Shown piece by piece: positions 54,795-63,426 of a stretch of DNA of 64,000 bases (its first letter is position 1; the number at the start of each line of letters is the position of its first letter). This DNA is from Glycomyces tenuis DSM 44171 (GTDB lineage Bacteria > Actinomycetota > Actinomycetes > Mycobacteriales > Micromonosporaceae). Below the pieces are notes generated by a model, which was not told the origin of the DNA, did no database searches, and saw nothing but the letters and a program-made list of their open reading frames with translations. Position numbers and translations under genes: made by a program. The stretch lies in NCBI RefSeq assembly GCF_000427885.1, contig NZ_ATYW01000003.1, positions 368,159 to 432,158 on the forward strand. The letters are read 5' to 3'.

Positions 54795-55658
54795 TCAGCG
54801 CTGGCACTTCGGGCAGTAGTGCGCCGAGCGGTCGCCGATGACCTCCCGGCGGATCGACGTGCCGCACCGGCGGCACGGCTGCCCCGCGCGGCCGTACACC
54901 GCGAGCTCCCGCGAGAAGTACCCCGACTCGCCGTTGACCCGCACATAGAGCGGGTCGAACGAGGTCCCGCCCGCTTCGAGGGCCTCCTCCAACACGGCCC
55001 GGACGTGCCCGAGCAGCTCCATGGCCTTCCGCTGCGAGATCCGCTCCCCGAGCCGTCGCCCGCGGATCCCGGCCCGCCACAGCGCCTCGTCGGCGTAGAT
55101 GTTGCCCACGCCGCTGATCCAGCCCTGGTCCAGCAGCGCCTTCTTCACCTCGATGCGCCGCGAGCGCAGCCTGGCCGCGCACCGCTCGGCGTCGAACTCC
55201 GGCTCGAACACGTCCGGCGCGATGTGGCCGAGCGTCTTCGGCACCGTCCCGTCGTGGTCGGTGACCTCGAGGAAGCCGAAGGTCCGCTGGTCGACGAACC
55301 ACAGCTCGCGCTCGTCAGCGAACCGCACGCGGACCCGCAGGTGCCGGTGCGCCTCCGCGCCGGCGTCCATGACGCGGAACTGCCCGCTCATGCCCAGATG
55401 GCACACCAGGACCCGGTCGCCTCCGGGGAGCTCGCCGGCCGAGGACGGCTCGGCGTCGAGATGCAGCCACATGAACTTCCCGCGCCGCCCGCTGCCGGTG
55501 ACCGTCAGCCCGCGCAGGCACGCGGCGAAGTCGTCGACGCCCGCCGCGTGGCGTCGGACCGACCTCGGGTTGTACACCTCGACGGCGCTGATGAGCCCGC
55601 CGCGGAAGGCCGCGTCGACCCCGCGGCGGACCGTCTCGACTTCGGGAAGTTCAGGCAC
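54795..55658 (-). CDS. mutM: Formamidopyrimidine-DNA glycosylase
   Basis: A 287-residue bifunctional repair enzyme removing 8-oxoguanine. The catalytic N-terminus is MPELPEVETVRRG (Pro2, Glu3), with the conserved VCHLGMSGQFRV, DQRTFGFLE, the helix-two-turn-helix GWISGVGNIYADEALWRAGI and the C-terminal zinc finger CRRCGTSIRREVIGDRSAHYCPKC. It is convergent with rnc and ends 4 bp after it, whereas in related genomes the rnc-mutM pair is co-directional, so this gene is locally inverted. Confidence 0.96.
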   Translation of the reverse strand: MPELPEVETVRRGVDAAFRGGLISAVEVYNPRSVRRHAAGVDDFAACLRGLTVTGSGRRGKFMWLHLDAEPSSAGELPGGDRVLVCHLGMSGQFRVMDAGAEAHRHLRVRVRFADERELWFVDQRTFGFLEVTDHDGTVPKTLGHIAPDVFEPEFDAERCAARLRSRRIEVKKALLDQGWISGVGNIYADEALWRAGIRGRRLGERISQRKAMELLGHVRAVLEEALEAGGTSFDPLYVRVNGESGYFSRELAVYGRAGQPCRRCGTSIRREVIGDRSAHYCPKCQR

Positions 55659-55681
55659 CGCTCAATTATGCGCGGGCCGCT

Positions 55682-56320
55682 TCAACTGAGCTGCGGGTGC
55701 TTCTCCCGGACCGGTTCCAGGCCGTAGTTGATCGCGAAGGCGATCGCCGCCAGGCGCGAGTTCACGCCGAGCTTGCCCAGGACGTTCTGGACGTGGGAGC
55801 GGACCGTGGAGACCGACACGCCCATCGCGTCGGCCATGTGGCTGGTGGCCTCGCCTCGGACGATGCGGCGCAGCACGTCGTCCTCCCGCGGGGTGAGGTG
55901 GTGCGCCAGCTCATGCGCGTCCTGCGCGCCGAGGAGCGGCGCGGGTTGGAGGGCGGCCCGGAGAAGCTGCGGATCGTAGTACGGGGGGCTGGCGATCCCC
56001 TGGTCGATCGCTTTGAGCAGGTCTTTCGGCAGGATATGGGTGCACGCTATCCCGGCGGCGGCCACCGAGACGGCCTTGCGCAGGACGGAACCGTCGTCGC
56101 GGTCCGTGATGAGGAACACCGGTCTTCTACAGTCGGTCAGGATTCTGCTCCTGGAGACAGCCTCCAGGGCGACCAGACAGCATTCGACGTGCTCTGCGGT
56201 GGCGAGCGCCTTGGCGTTCGTCGCCTCGATGGCGATGTCGCCTCGGCGGTGGAGCAACGGTCGAATGCTGGCTGAGAACACCTGATTGGGGTCGTACAGC
56301 ATTACACGCACGGCCTGCAC
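55682..56320 (-). CDS. LuxR-family regulator with a degenerate receiver
   Basis: A 212-residue protein. The C-terminal 65 residues are a LuxR/NarL helix-turn-helix (LTPREDDVLRRIVRGEATSHMADAMGVSVSTVRSHVQNVLGKLGVNSRLAAIAFA). The N-terminal ~120 residues have the receiver outline (VRVMLYDPNQVFSASIRPLL, then CCLVALEA, then PVFLITDRDDGSVLRKAVSVAAAG), but the acidic pair is DPN and the phospho-acceptor position reads VALEA with no Asp. It probably works without phosphorylation. It is on the same strand as mutM, 23 bp upstream, with no kinase nearby. Confidence 0.88.
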   Translation of the reverse strand: MQAVRVMLYDPNQVFSASIRPLLHRRGDIAIEATNAKALATAEHVECCLVALEAVSRSRILTDCRRPVFLITDRDDGSVLRKAVSVAAAGIACTHILPKDLLKAIDQGIASPPYYDPQLLRAALQPAPLLGAQDAHELAHHLTPREDDVLRRIVRGEATSHMADAMGVSVSTVRSHVQNVLGKLGVNSRLAAIAFAINYGLEPVREKHPQLS

Positions 56321-56718
56321 CTCATCCTTCAGGTTTTTGGTCGCCTCCCCAGTTGCGCGCCGGTTCAGGCGGCTATCCCAGAATGACCGTTTGTAATCGC
56401 CGAGTCCAGCTTTGAGTCAGATGGCCGACACAAGTGGGTATGAAACGGCTCCAAGCTGCGATAATGCGAATCCGGCTTGTTGCGGACGGTGACCGCCGCG
56501 CCGGCTCGACACCGGGCCGGGGCCGCACGATCGCCTGGTGGGTCTGCCACGCGGTCGACGAGGCCCCGGCCCGGTCCGTGACGGTGCCCCGGGAAGACGG
56601 CTCCGCGCCGTGGGCCTGTGCCGCCCGTCCGGCCGCCTCGTCAACGCCCCCCCGGGCCGCCGTGCCGTCCGTTCGGCTTCCTCCGTCAGCCCCTGGGCCC
56701 TCTGTTCGGCTTCCTCCG
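56321..56718. other. Gene-free region with a duplicated CAP-gene 3' end
   Basis: About 400 bp without a supported gene. The left half (56340-56480) is less GC-rich and is the likely promoter of the LuxR regulator. The right half has biased open frames only, and contains a 21-bp direct repeat (56671-56691 and 56704-56724, 33 bp apart), the second copy of which covers the stop codon of the CAP gene. Confidence 0.5.
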
Positions 56719-56724
56719 TCAGCC
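56671..56724. repeat. Direct repeat covering the CAP gene stop codon
   Basis: A 21-bp sequence occurs at 56671-56691 and 56704-56724 (33-bp period). The right copy includes the last codons and stop of the CAP gene (minus strand); the left copy lies just downstream of that gene. Confidence 0.75.
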
Positions 56725-57438
56725 GAAGTTCTGCACCCAGTACATGGTGTACGCGGAGCCTTCGACCTCGGCGACGCCGACGCCGATGACGTCGTAGTCG
56801 CAGTTCAGGATGTTCGCGCGGTGGCCTTCGGAGTTCATCCAGGCCTCCATGACCTCGGAGACGTCGCGATGCCCGGCGGCGATGTTCTCACCGACGCCGC
56901 CGCTGTAGCCCTGCTCGGCGGCGCGATCCGAAGGGCTGCGCCCGTCGAGCGAGGTGTGGCTGAAGTAGTCGTTGTTCCCCATGTCCTCGGCGTGGAGGCG
57001 CGCGGTGGTGTCGAGGGTCGCGTTGCTCTCCACAGCGCCGCAACCGGCTTCGGCCCGCTCGCTGTTGACGGCGGCGACGAGGGCCTCTTCCGTGGTGCGG
57101 TCCGGATCGGGCTCGGGCTCGTCGTCGTCCTCATCGGGCTCCGATTCGGACGACGGCTCGTCGTCCGTCGGCGCCGCGCTCGTGGGCTCCTCTTCGGCGG
57201 CCTGCGGCTGGACGGCGGAGTCGCCGATCTGGAGCTCTGGCGGCGCGCCGTCCGGGGTCTCCGCGACCTCCGCGGCGGTCTCGCCGTCACCCGAAGCGGT
57301 GGTCTCGCCGAGTGGCGAGTCGAGCGCCCACAGTGAAGTGGCCGCCGCGCCGAGTCCGCAGGCCAGAAGGATCACGAGGAACGTCCGGCGTCGGCTCTCG
57401 GCGGGGTCGCGATGGAGCCCGCCTCTGGGTCTGCTCAT
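56719..57438 (-). CDS. CAP (SCP/PR-1) domain secreted protein
   Basis: A 239-residue protein with an N-terminal membrane signal (about 20-40), a long acidic/Ser-Pro linker (about 45-110) and a C-terminal CAP domain: TTEEALVAAVNSERAEAGCGAVESNATLDTTARLHAEDMGNNDYFSHTSLDGRSPSDRAAEQGYSGGVGENIAAG and WMNSEGHRANILNCDYDVIGVGVAEVEGSAYTMYWVQNFG. The His/Glu CAP cavity residues are kept. Bacterial CAP proteins are exported and of uncertain function. Confidence 0.92.
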   Translation of the reverse strand: MSRPRGGLHRDPAESRRRTFLVILLACGLGAAATSLWALDSPLGETTASGDGETAAEVAETPDGAPPELQIGDSAVQPQAAEEEPTSAAPTDDEPSSESEPDEDDDEPEPDPDRTTEEALVAAVNSERAEAGCGAVESNATLDTTARLHAEDMGNNDYFSHTSLDGRSPSDRAAEQGYSGGVGENIAAGHRDVSEVMEAWMNSEGHRANILNCDYDVIGVGVAEVEGSAYTMYWVQNFG

Positions 57439-57753
57439 CGGGGTGTGGTGAACTCGTTACGGGAAGTTGTGTGAGGTATGTTCCGATTTTCAGGCACACT
57501 ACCAGGCGCGGAAACGTCGCGCGAGCCACGCGGTGTGACCCCTGTCGAATCCATGGGGCAAAGCCTGTGTAAAGCTTGACGAGAACCGTCGTGTAGGCGG
57601 ATGATGTGAGAGACGGCCGGCGTTCACGAGCCGTGCTCCACCGGTCCCGCCGGGGCAACTGGCTCTTGCGGCAAAAATTCACTCAGCTATATGCGACGTT
57701 ATTTATGGTGCGTACACCACCGTCACCAAACGACGCGATCGCAAGGAGAAACT
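57439..57753. other. Divergent region between the CAP gene and a small coiled-coil gene
   Basis: 315 bp with no supported gene. It contains a stem ACGGC/GCCGT (57613-57634) closing a 12-nt loop that ends CACGA, a possible distant relative of the conserved-loop stem-loops. For the plus-strand gene, TTGCGG (57666-57671), a 16-bp spacer and TATATG (57688-57693) form a candidate promoter in a low-GC patch. Confidence 0.4.
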
Positions 57754-57942
57754 ATGGCGAAAGCCCTCTACGGCCACATCGGCCAGGCACCGAACAAGCG
57801 CCTGCTCGAAGAAGTGGTCCAGCTACGTGCGCGAGTACGCAACCTCGAGACCGAGCTCGCCGAGCTTCGCGCTCGCGAGAGCGAGGTACAGCACGACGAA
57901 GCCGAGGAGTTGATGCGGCTGCAAGAGCCCGCGTTGACTTAG
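57754..57942 (+). CDS. Small coiled-coil protein
   Basis: A 62-residue protein, MAKALYGHIGQAPNKRLLEEVVQLRARVRNLETELAELRARESEV, ending MRLQEPALT. Residues 17-45 form a heptad coiled coil. AAGGAG lies 7 nt before the ATG. Short proteins starting MAKALYGH are conserved in actinobacteria; the function is unknown to me. The frame is open a further 63 nt upstream, but that part contains the candidate -10. Confidence 0.8.
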   Translation: MAKALYGHIGQAPNKRLLEEVVQLRARVRNLETELAELRARESEVQHDEAEELMRLQEPALT

Positions 57943-58409
57943 CCGTCACTCGCACAACGGAACATCAGCGCGCCAGCTGTACGACAGCCGGCGCGCATCG
58001 TCGTCTCCGGGCCGACTTCGCCGCCGACACCCCCTCGCATCAGCGCATTCGCCTCCGCCGCACCGAGCTTTTGAGACAAGGGCCTTCGCCGCGGCCTTGT
58101 GGAAAGCGTTTGACGGCGAACGGCGTCCACCGCTGCGAAGCATCCGACCGGCCCCGACCCCGCGCCCAGTCCTCACCGCTTGCAGCGCGCCTCCGTTGGA
58201 AAGCGCTTGACGGCGAACGGGTTCCGACGCCTCCAAGCCATCCCCGTCCCCCCGAGCCGCGCCGCCGAGCTCCGCGAACGTCCACCTCCGCCGGCCCGCC
58301 GCCCCTTCCCACGGGCGGCCGCCGCGGGTCGATATGCCCGTTGCCGTCGGGGCCGCCTTGTAGTCTTGGACCGACCCAGCCACGCAGAGCCGCGCCACGG
58401 AGTTGACCG
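57943..58409. other. Gene-free region upstream of smc with a 97-bp-period direct repeat
   Basis: About 470 bp with no supported gene. A ~23-nt sequence (GGAAAGCG, T or C, TTGACGGCGAACGG) is present at 58101 and again at 58198, with weaker similarity for about 45 nt after each. The TTGTAGTCTTGG stretch near 58359 is a possible -10 (TAGTCT) for smc. Confidence 0.5.
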
Positions 58410-61400
58410 TTGTACCTCAAGAGCCTCACGCTGAAGGGCTTCAAGTCCTTCGCCTCGGCCACGACCCTGCGCTTCGAACCGGGCATCACCTGCGTCGTCG
58501 GCCCCAACGGCTCCGGCAAGTCCAACGTCGTCGACGCCATCGCCTGGGTCCTCGGCGAGCAGGGCGCCAAATCCCTGCGCGGCGGCAAGATGGAGGACGT
58601 CATCTTCGCCGGTACCACCGGCCGCCCCGCCCTCGGACGCGCCGAGGTCACCCTCACCATCGACAACACCGACGGCGCCATCCCCATCGACTACACCGAA
58701 GTCTCCATCACCCGCCGCATGTTCCGCTCCGGTGAGGGCGAGTACGAGATCAACGGCGACCGCTGCCGCCTCCTCGACGTCCAGGACCTCCTCTCCGACG
58801 CCGGCATCGGCCGCGAGATGCACGTCCTGGTCGGCCAGGGCAAGCTCGACTCCTACCTCCACGCCCGCCCCGAGGACCGCCGCTCCTTCATCGAGGAGGC
58901 CGCAGGCGTCCTCAAGCACCGCAAACGCAAGGAGAAGGCCCTCCGCAAGCTCGAAGGCATGCAGGGCAACCTCGACCGGCTCTCCGACCTCACCGCCGAG
59001 CTGCGCCGCCAGCTCAAACCCCTCGGCCGTCAGGCCGAGCTCGCCCGCCGCGCCCAGACCATCCAGGCCGACCTGCGCGAAGCCCGCCTGCGCCTCCTCG
59101 CCGACGACCTCCACAGCCTGCGCACCGACATCGCCAAGGACCTCGCCGACGAAGAGGCCCTGCGCGAACGCAAGGCCGTCCTCGCCGAGGAGCACGGACG
59201 CCTCGCCGCCCACATCGGCGAGATCGAGACCGCCCACGCCGCCGACAAGCCGCGCCTGGCCCGCCTTCAGGAGACCTGGTACCGCCTCCAGGCCGTCGCC
59301 GAGCGCCTGCGCTCCACCGCCCAGCTCGCCGCCGAGCGCCGCCGCTACCTGTCCGAGGACACCGGCGACGACCGCCTCGGCCGCGACCCGGAGGTGCTGG
59401 AGACCGAGGCGCAGCGCATCCGCGAGCAGGAGATCGAACTGCGCGAGGGCATCGCCGAGGACTCCGAGCGCCTCGCCGCCGCCGTCGAGACCCGCGAGGA
59501 GACCGAAGCGGCCCTGTCCGAAGCCGAGCAGCGGATCGTCGGCGCCGTCAAGGCCGCCGCCGAGCGCCGCGAGGCCCTCGCGAAACTGCGCGGGCGCGTC
59601 GACTCCCTGCGCTCACGCACCGCCGCCGCGGCCGAGGAGCTCGAACGGGCCTCCGTCGCGCTCGCCGAGGCCAAGGAGCGAGCCGAGACCGCCGCCGAGG
59701 CCGTCGCCGAAGCGGAAGCCGAAGACGAGGCGGTCGAGGCCGCCACCGAGTTCGACGAGCAGGACACCGCCGCGAAGGCCCGCGTCGCCGCCGCCAAGGC
59801 CGAAGTCGACCGGCTCACCGAGGCCGAACGCGCCGCCGACCGCGACGCCTCCCAGTGGACCGCCCGCGAAGAGGCCCTCGCCGTCGGCCTGCGCCGCAAG
59901 GACGGGGCGGCCGCGCTCCTCGCCCGCGGCGAGGCCGTTCCCGGCATGCTCGGCTCCGTGGCCGCCCTGCTCACCGTCGAACCCGGCTACGAGGCCGTCC
60001 TCGCCGCCGCGCTCGGCCGCCTGGCCGACGCCATCGCCGTCACCGACGCCACCGGAGCCGCCGCGGCCCTCCGGGTCCTGCGCGACGAGGACGGCGGCCA
60101 GGCCTCCTTCCTCTACGCGCACGGCCTCATCGAGCACGGTGCCGCCGCTGCGGTGCCGCCGCGGTTCAAGGCCGTCGCCGACACCGTCTCGGCCCCCGCC
60201 GAACTCGCCGGCGCCGTCCGCGCGGTCCTGGCCGGCATGGTCGTCGCCGAGGACCTCGACGACGCCCGCGCCGTCGTCACCGCCCACCCCGAGCTCACCG
60301 CCGTCACCCGCGACGGCGACGTCCTCGGCGCCGCCGCCGCCCACGGCGGTTCGGCGAAGGCCCAGTCCTACATCGAGATCCAGGCCGCCGTCGACGAGGC
60401 CCGCGACCGCAAGATCGCCGCCGAATCCCTCGCCGCCCAGCTGCGCGAACAGCTCGACGAGGCCCGCGAGGTCCTCACCGGGGCCGAAGCCGCCGCCGAG
60501 GAGATCCGCGCCGCCCGGCGCCAGGCCGAGGCCGCTCACAACGCCGCAAGCCGCCGCCTCGCCGAGCTCGGCGCCGCCGCCCGCAGCGCCGAAGCCGAGG
60601 TCGCCCGCCTCGCGCAGGCCAGAGAGCGCGCCCAGAACGCCCGCGAGACCGACACCGCCGGCCTGGCCGAGCTCGAGGTGCAGCTCGAAGAGCTCGAAGC
60701 CTCCCCCGAGGTCGAAGAGCCCCCCACCGACAAGCGCGACGCGCTCGCCCGCGAACTCGACGCCGCCCGGCAGAACGAGATGGAGACCCGCCTGGCCGTC
60801 CGCACCGCCGAAGAGCGCGCCTCGGCGCTCGCCGGACGCGCCGACACCCTGGCCCGCCAGGCCCAGTCCGAGCGCGCCGCCCGCGCCCGCGCGCAGGCCC
60901 GCCGCGCCGCGCGGGCCCGCGGCGCCGCCGTCGCCGCCCTCGTCGCCGAGGCCGCCGAGACCGCGGGCGTCCACCTCACCGACTCCCTCGAAACCGCCGC
61001 CATCGAGCGCGACACGATCGCCGCCGACCAGGCCCGCCGCGAAGCGCAGCTCGCCGAGCTGCGCGAACGCGCGAACACCACCGCCGCCGAGCTCGAGCGG
61101 ATCACCTCCGCGGCCCACCGCGACGAGGTCGCCCGCGCCGAGCAGCGCCTGCGCATCGAGCAGCTCGAAGAGAAGGCCGGCGCCGACTTCGGCGTCGACA
61201 TCGAGACACTGCTCGGCGAGTACGGGCCCGAGCAGCCCGTCCCGCCCAGCGCCGAGGATCTCGCCAAGGCCGAGGAGAAGGGCCGGCCCGAGCCCGGGCC
61301 GCGCCCGTTCGACCGGGCGATCATGGAGAAGCGCGCCGCCAGAGGCGAGCGGGAGCTCAAACTCCTCGGCAAGGTCAATCCGCTCGCGCTCGAGGAGTTC

Positions 61401-61967
61401 GCCGCGCTCGAGGAGCGCTACAAGTTCCTCGGCGAGCAGCTCGAGGACGTCAAGAAGACCCGTGCCGACCTGCACCACGTGGTCAAGGAGGTCGACGAGC
61501 GCATCCAGACCGTCTTCGCCGAGGCCTACGCCGACACCGCCCGCGAGTTCGAGCACGTCTTCCAGACGGTCTTCCCCGGCGGGGAGGGGCGCCTGATCCT
61601 GACCGAGCCCGACGACCTGCTCCACACCGGCGTCGAGGTCGAGGCCCGGCCGCCCGGCAAGAAGGTCAAGCGGCTCTCGCTGCTCTCCGGCGGGGAGCGG
61701 TCCCTGACGGCGCTGGCGCTGCTGTGCGCGATCTTCCGGGCCCGTCCCAGCCCGTTCTACCTCATGGACGAGGTCGAGGCCGCGCTCGACGACGTCAACC
61801 TCGGCCGCCTGCTCGATCTGCTCGTCCAACTCCAGGAGAACTCGCAGCTGCTGGTCATCACCCACCAGAAGCGCACGATGGAGATCGCCGACGCCCTCTA
61901 CGGCGTGACGATGCGCTCCGGCGTGACACAGGTGATCAGCCAGAAGTTCACCAAGGAAGAGGTCTGA
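58410..61967 (+). CDS. smc: Chromosome segregation protein SMC
   Basis: A 1185-residue condensin ATPase: Walker A CVVGPNGSGKSNVVDAI (about 31-47), long Ala/Glu/Arg-rich coiled coils (about 170-500 and 665-1010), hinge (about 510-660, GMLGSVAALLTVEPGYEAVLAAALG), ABC signature RLSLLSGGERSLTALALL and Walker B PFYLMDEVEAALDDVNL, with the ITHQKRTMEIADALYGVTM D-loop/H-loop end. TTG start giving MYLKSLTLKGFKSFA. The neighbouring mutM/rnc upstream and ftsY downstream are the usual order. Confidence 0.97.
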   Translation: MYLKSLTLKGFKSFASATTLRFEPGITCVVGPNGSGKSNVVDAIAWVLGEQGAKSLRGGKMEDVIFAGTTGRPALGRAEVTLTIDNTDGAIPIDYTEVSITRRMFRSGEGEYEINGDRCRLLDVQDLLSDAGIGREMHVLVGQGKLDSYLHARPEDRRSFIEEAAGVLKHRKRKEKALRKLEGMQGNLDRLSDLTAELRRQLKPLGRQAELARRAQTIQADLREARLRLLADDLHSLRTDIAKDLADEEALRERKAVLAEEHGRLAAHIGEIETAHAADKPRLARLQETWYRLQAVAERLRSTAQLAAERRRYLSEDTGDDRLGRDPEVLETEAQRIREQEIELREGIAEDSERLAAAVETREETEAALSEAEQRIVGAVKAAAERREALAKLRGRVDSLRSRTAAAAEELERASVALAEAKERAETAAEAVAEAEAEDEAVEAATEFDEQDTAAKARVAAAKAEVDRLTEAERAADRDASQWTAREEALAVGLRRKDGAAALLARGEAVPGMLGSVAALLTVEPGYEAVLAAALGRLADAIAVTDATGAAAALRVLRDEDGGQASFLYAHGLIEHGAAAAVPPRFKAVADTVSAPAELAGAVRAVLAGMVVAEDLDDARAVVTAHPELTAVTRDGDVLGAAAAHGGSAKAQSYIEIQAAVDEARDRKIAAESLAAQLREQLDEAREVLTGAEAAAEEIRAARRQAEAAHNAASRRLAELGAAARSAEAEVARLAQARERAQNARETDTAGLAELEVQLEELEASPEVEEPPTDKRDALARELDAARQNEMETRLAVRTAEERASALAGRADTLARQAQSERAARARAQARRAARARGAAVAALVAEAAETAGVHLTDSLETAAIERDTIAADQARREAQLAELRERANTTAAELERITSAAHRDEVARAEQRLRIEQLEEKAGADFGVDIETLLGEYGPEQPVPPSAEDLAKAEEKGRPEPGPRPFDRAIMEKRAARGERELKLLGKVNPLALEEFAALEERYKFLGEQLEDVKKTRADLHHVVKEVDERIQTVFAEAYADTAREFEHVFQTVFPGGEGRLILTEPDDLLHTGVEVEARPPGKKVKRLSLLSGGERSLTALALLCAIFRARPSPFYLMDEVEAALDDVNLGRLLDLLVQLQENSQLLVITHQKRTMEIADALYGVTMRSGVTQVISQKFTKEEV

Positions 61968-62150
61968 CCGCCGTACGGCGGCACGCGCGGTGAGAACCCC
62001 GCGAACGGCGGGCGCGAGCGGCACCGGGGAGTCGGGGCGGGGGAGCGCCGGTGCGGCCCATGGGCCCCACGAGCGGTGCCCCGCACGGTGCCTCGGCCCG
62101 CGGATCGTGAGAGAACCGCACGGCTCACGCGTACCGCGGACCACCTCGCC

Positions 62151-62171
62151 ACGGTGAGGCCTGCGAGCCGT
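62151..62171 (+). repeat. Conserved-loop stem-loop, copy 4
   Basis: Stem ACGGT/GCCGT (one T-G wobble) closing the 11-nt loop GAGGCCTGCGA. Confidence 0.5.
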
Positions 62172-62183
62172 ACATCGGCACCT

Positions 62184-62202
62184 CGGCGAAGCTGGCGAGC
62201 CG
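62184..62202 (+). repeat. Conserved-loop stem-loop, copy 5
   Basis: Stem CGGC/GCCG closing the 11-nt loop GAAGCTGGCGA, 13 nt after copy 4. Confidence 0.5.
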
Positions 62203-62259
62203 TCACTCGGGGTCGCCAGTACAGTGGTGGAGCACTGCGACTTCCTGGAGGGTGAAACC

Positions 62260-63396
62260 GTGGACAACCTGTGGATCTGGCTCGTGGCGGCGATCGTCCT
62301 CGTGGCGGCCGTCGTCGGCGGGGTGCTGCTCGCGCGCCGATCCGGGTCGAAGGCCGTCGAGGCCGAACCGACGGCGGAACCGGCGGTCGAAGCTGAGCCC
62401 GAGGCGAAGCCGACGGCGGAACCGGAGACCCGGCCGGCCGCTCCCGCGATCGAGACCCCAGCGCCGACGGCCGGACGCCTGGTGCGGCTGCGGTCGCGGC
62501 TGTCCCGCTCCAACAACGCCCTCGGCAAGGGCCTGCTGGCGCTGCTGTCGAGCGACAGGCTCGACGACGACGTGTGGGAAGAGGTCGAGGACACGCTCCT
62601 CGGCGCCGACGTCGGCGTCACCGACACCACCCAGATCGTCGAGCGCCTCCGCGAGCGCGTCAAGGTCCTCGGCACCCGCAGCCCCGCCGATCTGCGCGCC
62701 CTGTTGACCGAGGAGCTCACCACCGCGCTCGAACCCGAGCTCGACCGCTCCGTCGCCACGGCCTCCCCCTCCGGAGAGGGCCCGGCGACGGTCATGGTCG
62801 TCGGCGTCAACGGCTCGGGCAAGACCACCACCTGCGGCAAGATCGCGCGGGTCCTCATCGCCGACGGCCACACCGTCATCCTCGGGGCCGCCGACACCTT
62901 CCGCGCCGCCGCCGCCGAGCAGCTCGAGACGTGGGGGAGCCGCGTCGGCGCCAAGGTGGTCCGCCGCGGCGAGGGCGCCGACCCCGCCTCGGTGGCCTTC
63001 GACGCCGTCAAGGCGGGCGCCGACGAGGGCGCCGACGTCGTCCTGGTCGACACCGCCGGGCGCCTCCAGAACAAGACCGGCCTGATGGACGAGCTCGGCA
63101 AGGTCAAGCGCGTCGTCGAGAAACAGGGCCCGGTGGCCGAGACGCTGCTGGTCCTGGACGCGACCACGGGCCAGAACGGACTCCAGCAGGCCAAAGTGTT
63201 CGGTGAGGTCTGCCAGATCACCGGCGTGGTGCTCACCAAGCTCGACGGGACCGCCAAGGGCGGGATCGTCATCGCGGTTCAGCGGCAGTTGGGGGTACCG
63301 GTTAAGCTGGTCGGACTCGGGGAGGGTCCGGATGACCTGGCCCCGTTCGAAGTAGAAGAGTTCGTCGGCGCCATCGTCGACGGCACCGAAGGCTGA
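62260..63396 (+). CDS. ftsY: Signal recognition particle receptor FtsY
   Basis: A 378-residue GTPase receptor that docks SRP-ribosome complexes at the membrane. It has an N-terminal membrane helix (LWIWLVAAIVLVAAVVGGVLLARR), an Ala/Glu/Pro-rich A domain (about 30-75), the N domain, and the G domain: G1 GVNGSGKTTTCGKIA, DTFRAAAAEQLETW, G3 VDTAGRLQNKTGLMDEL, G4 TKLDGTAKGG and the closing GLGEGPDDLAPFEVEEFV. GTG at 62260 is preferred (GGAGG 8 nt upstream); a GTG at 62224 in frame would overlap the candidate -10. Confidence 0.96.
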   Translation: MDNLWIWLVAAIVLVAAVVGGVLLARRSGSKAVEAEPTAEPAVEAEPEAKPTAEPETRPAAPAIETPAPTAGRLVRLRSRLSRSNNALGKGLLALLSSDRLDDDVWEEVEDTLLGADVGVTDTTQIVERLRERVKVLGTRSPADLRALLTEELTTALEPELDRSVATASPSGEGPATVMVVGVNGSGKTTTCGKIARVLIADGHTVILGAADTFRAAAAEQLETWGSRVGAKVVRRGEGADPASVAFDAVKAGADEGADVVLVDTAGRLQNKTGLMDELGKVKRVVEKQGPVAETLLVLDATTGQNGLQQAKVFGEVCQITGVVLTKLDGTAKGGIVIAVQRQLGVPVKLVGLGEGPDDLAPFEVEEFVGAIVDGTEG

Positions 63397-63426
63397 TTGA
63401 CACCACGGCGGGCACTGCGGGGACCG

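Larger units (their letters stand above)
61968..62259. other. Intergenic region smc-ftsY
   Basis: About 290 bp, very GC-rich, with several short inverted repeats and two adjacent copies of the conserved-loop stem-loop (62151-62171 and 62184-62202). TACAGT at 62219-62224 is a candidate -10 for ftsY. Confidence 0.5.

Noticed and set aside
56434-57336. 300-codon plus-strand open frame
   Set aside because: It runs antisense over the CAP gene, and its product is low-complexity Arg/Gly/Val with no domain. The CAP domain on the minus strand is clear.
57439-57753. Possible cyclic-di-AMP (ydaO-type) riboswitch upstream of the CAP gene on the minus strand
   Set aside because: The region is long enough and has hairpins, but I could not find the conserved core elements of the class. 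A covariance-model search would decide.
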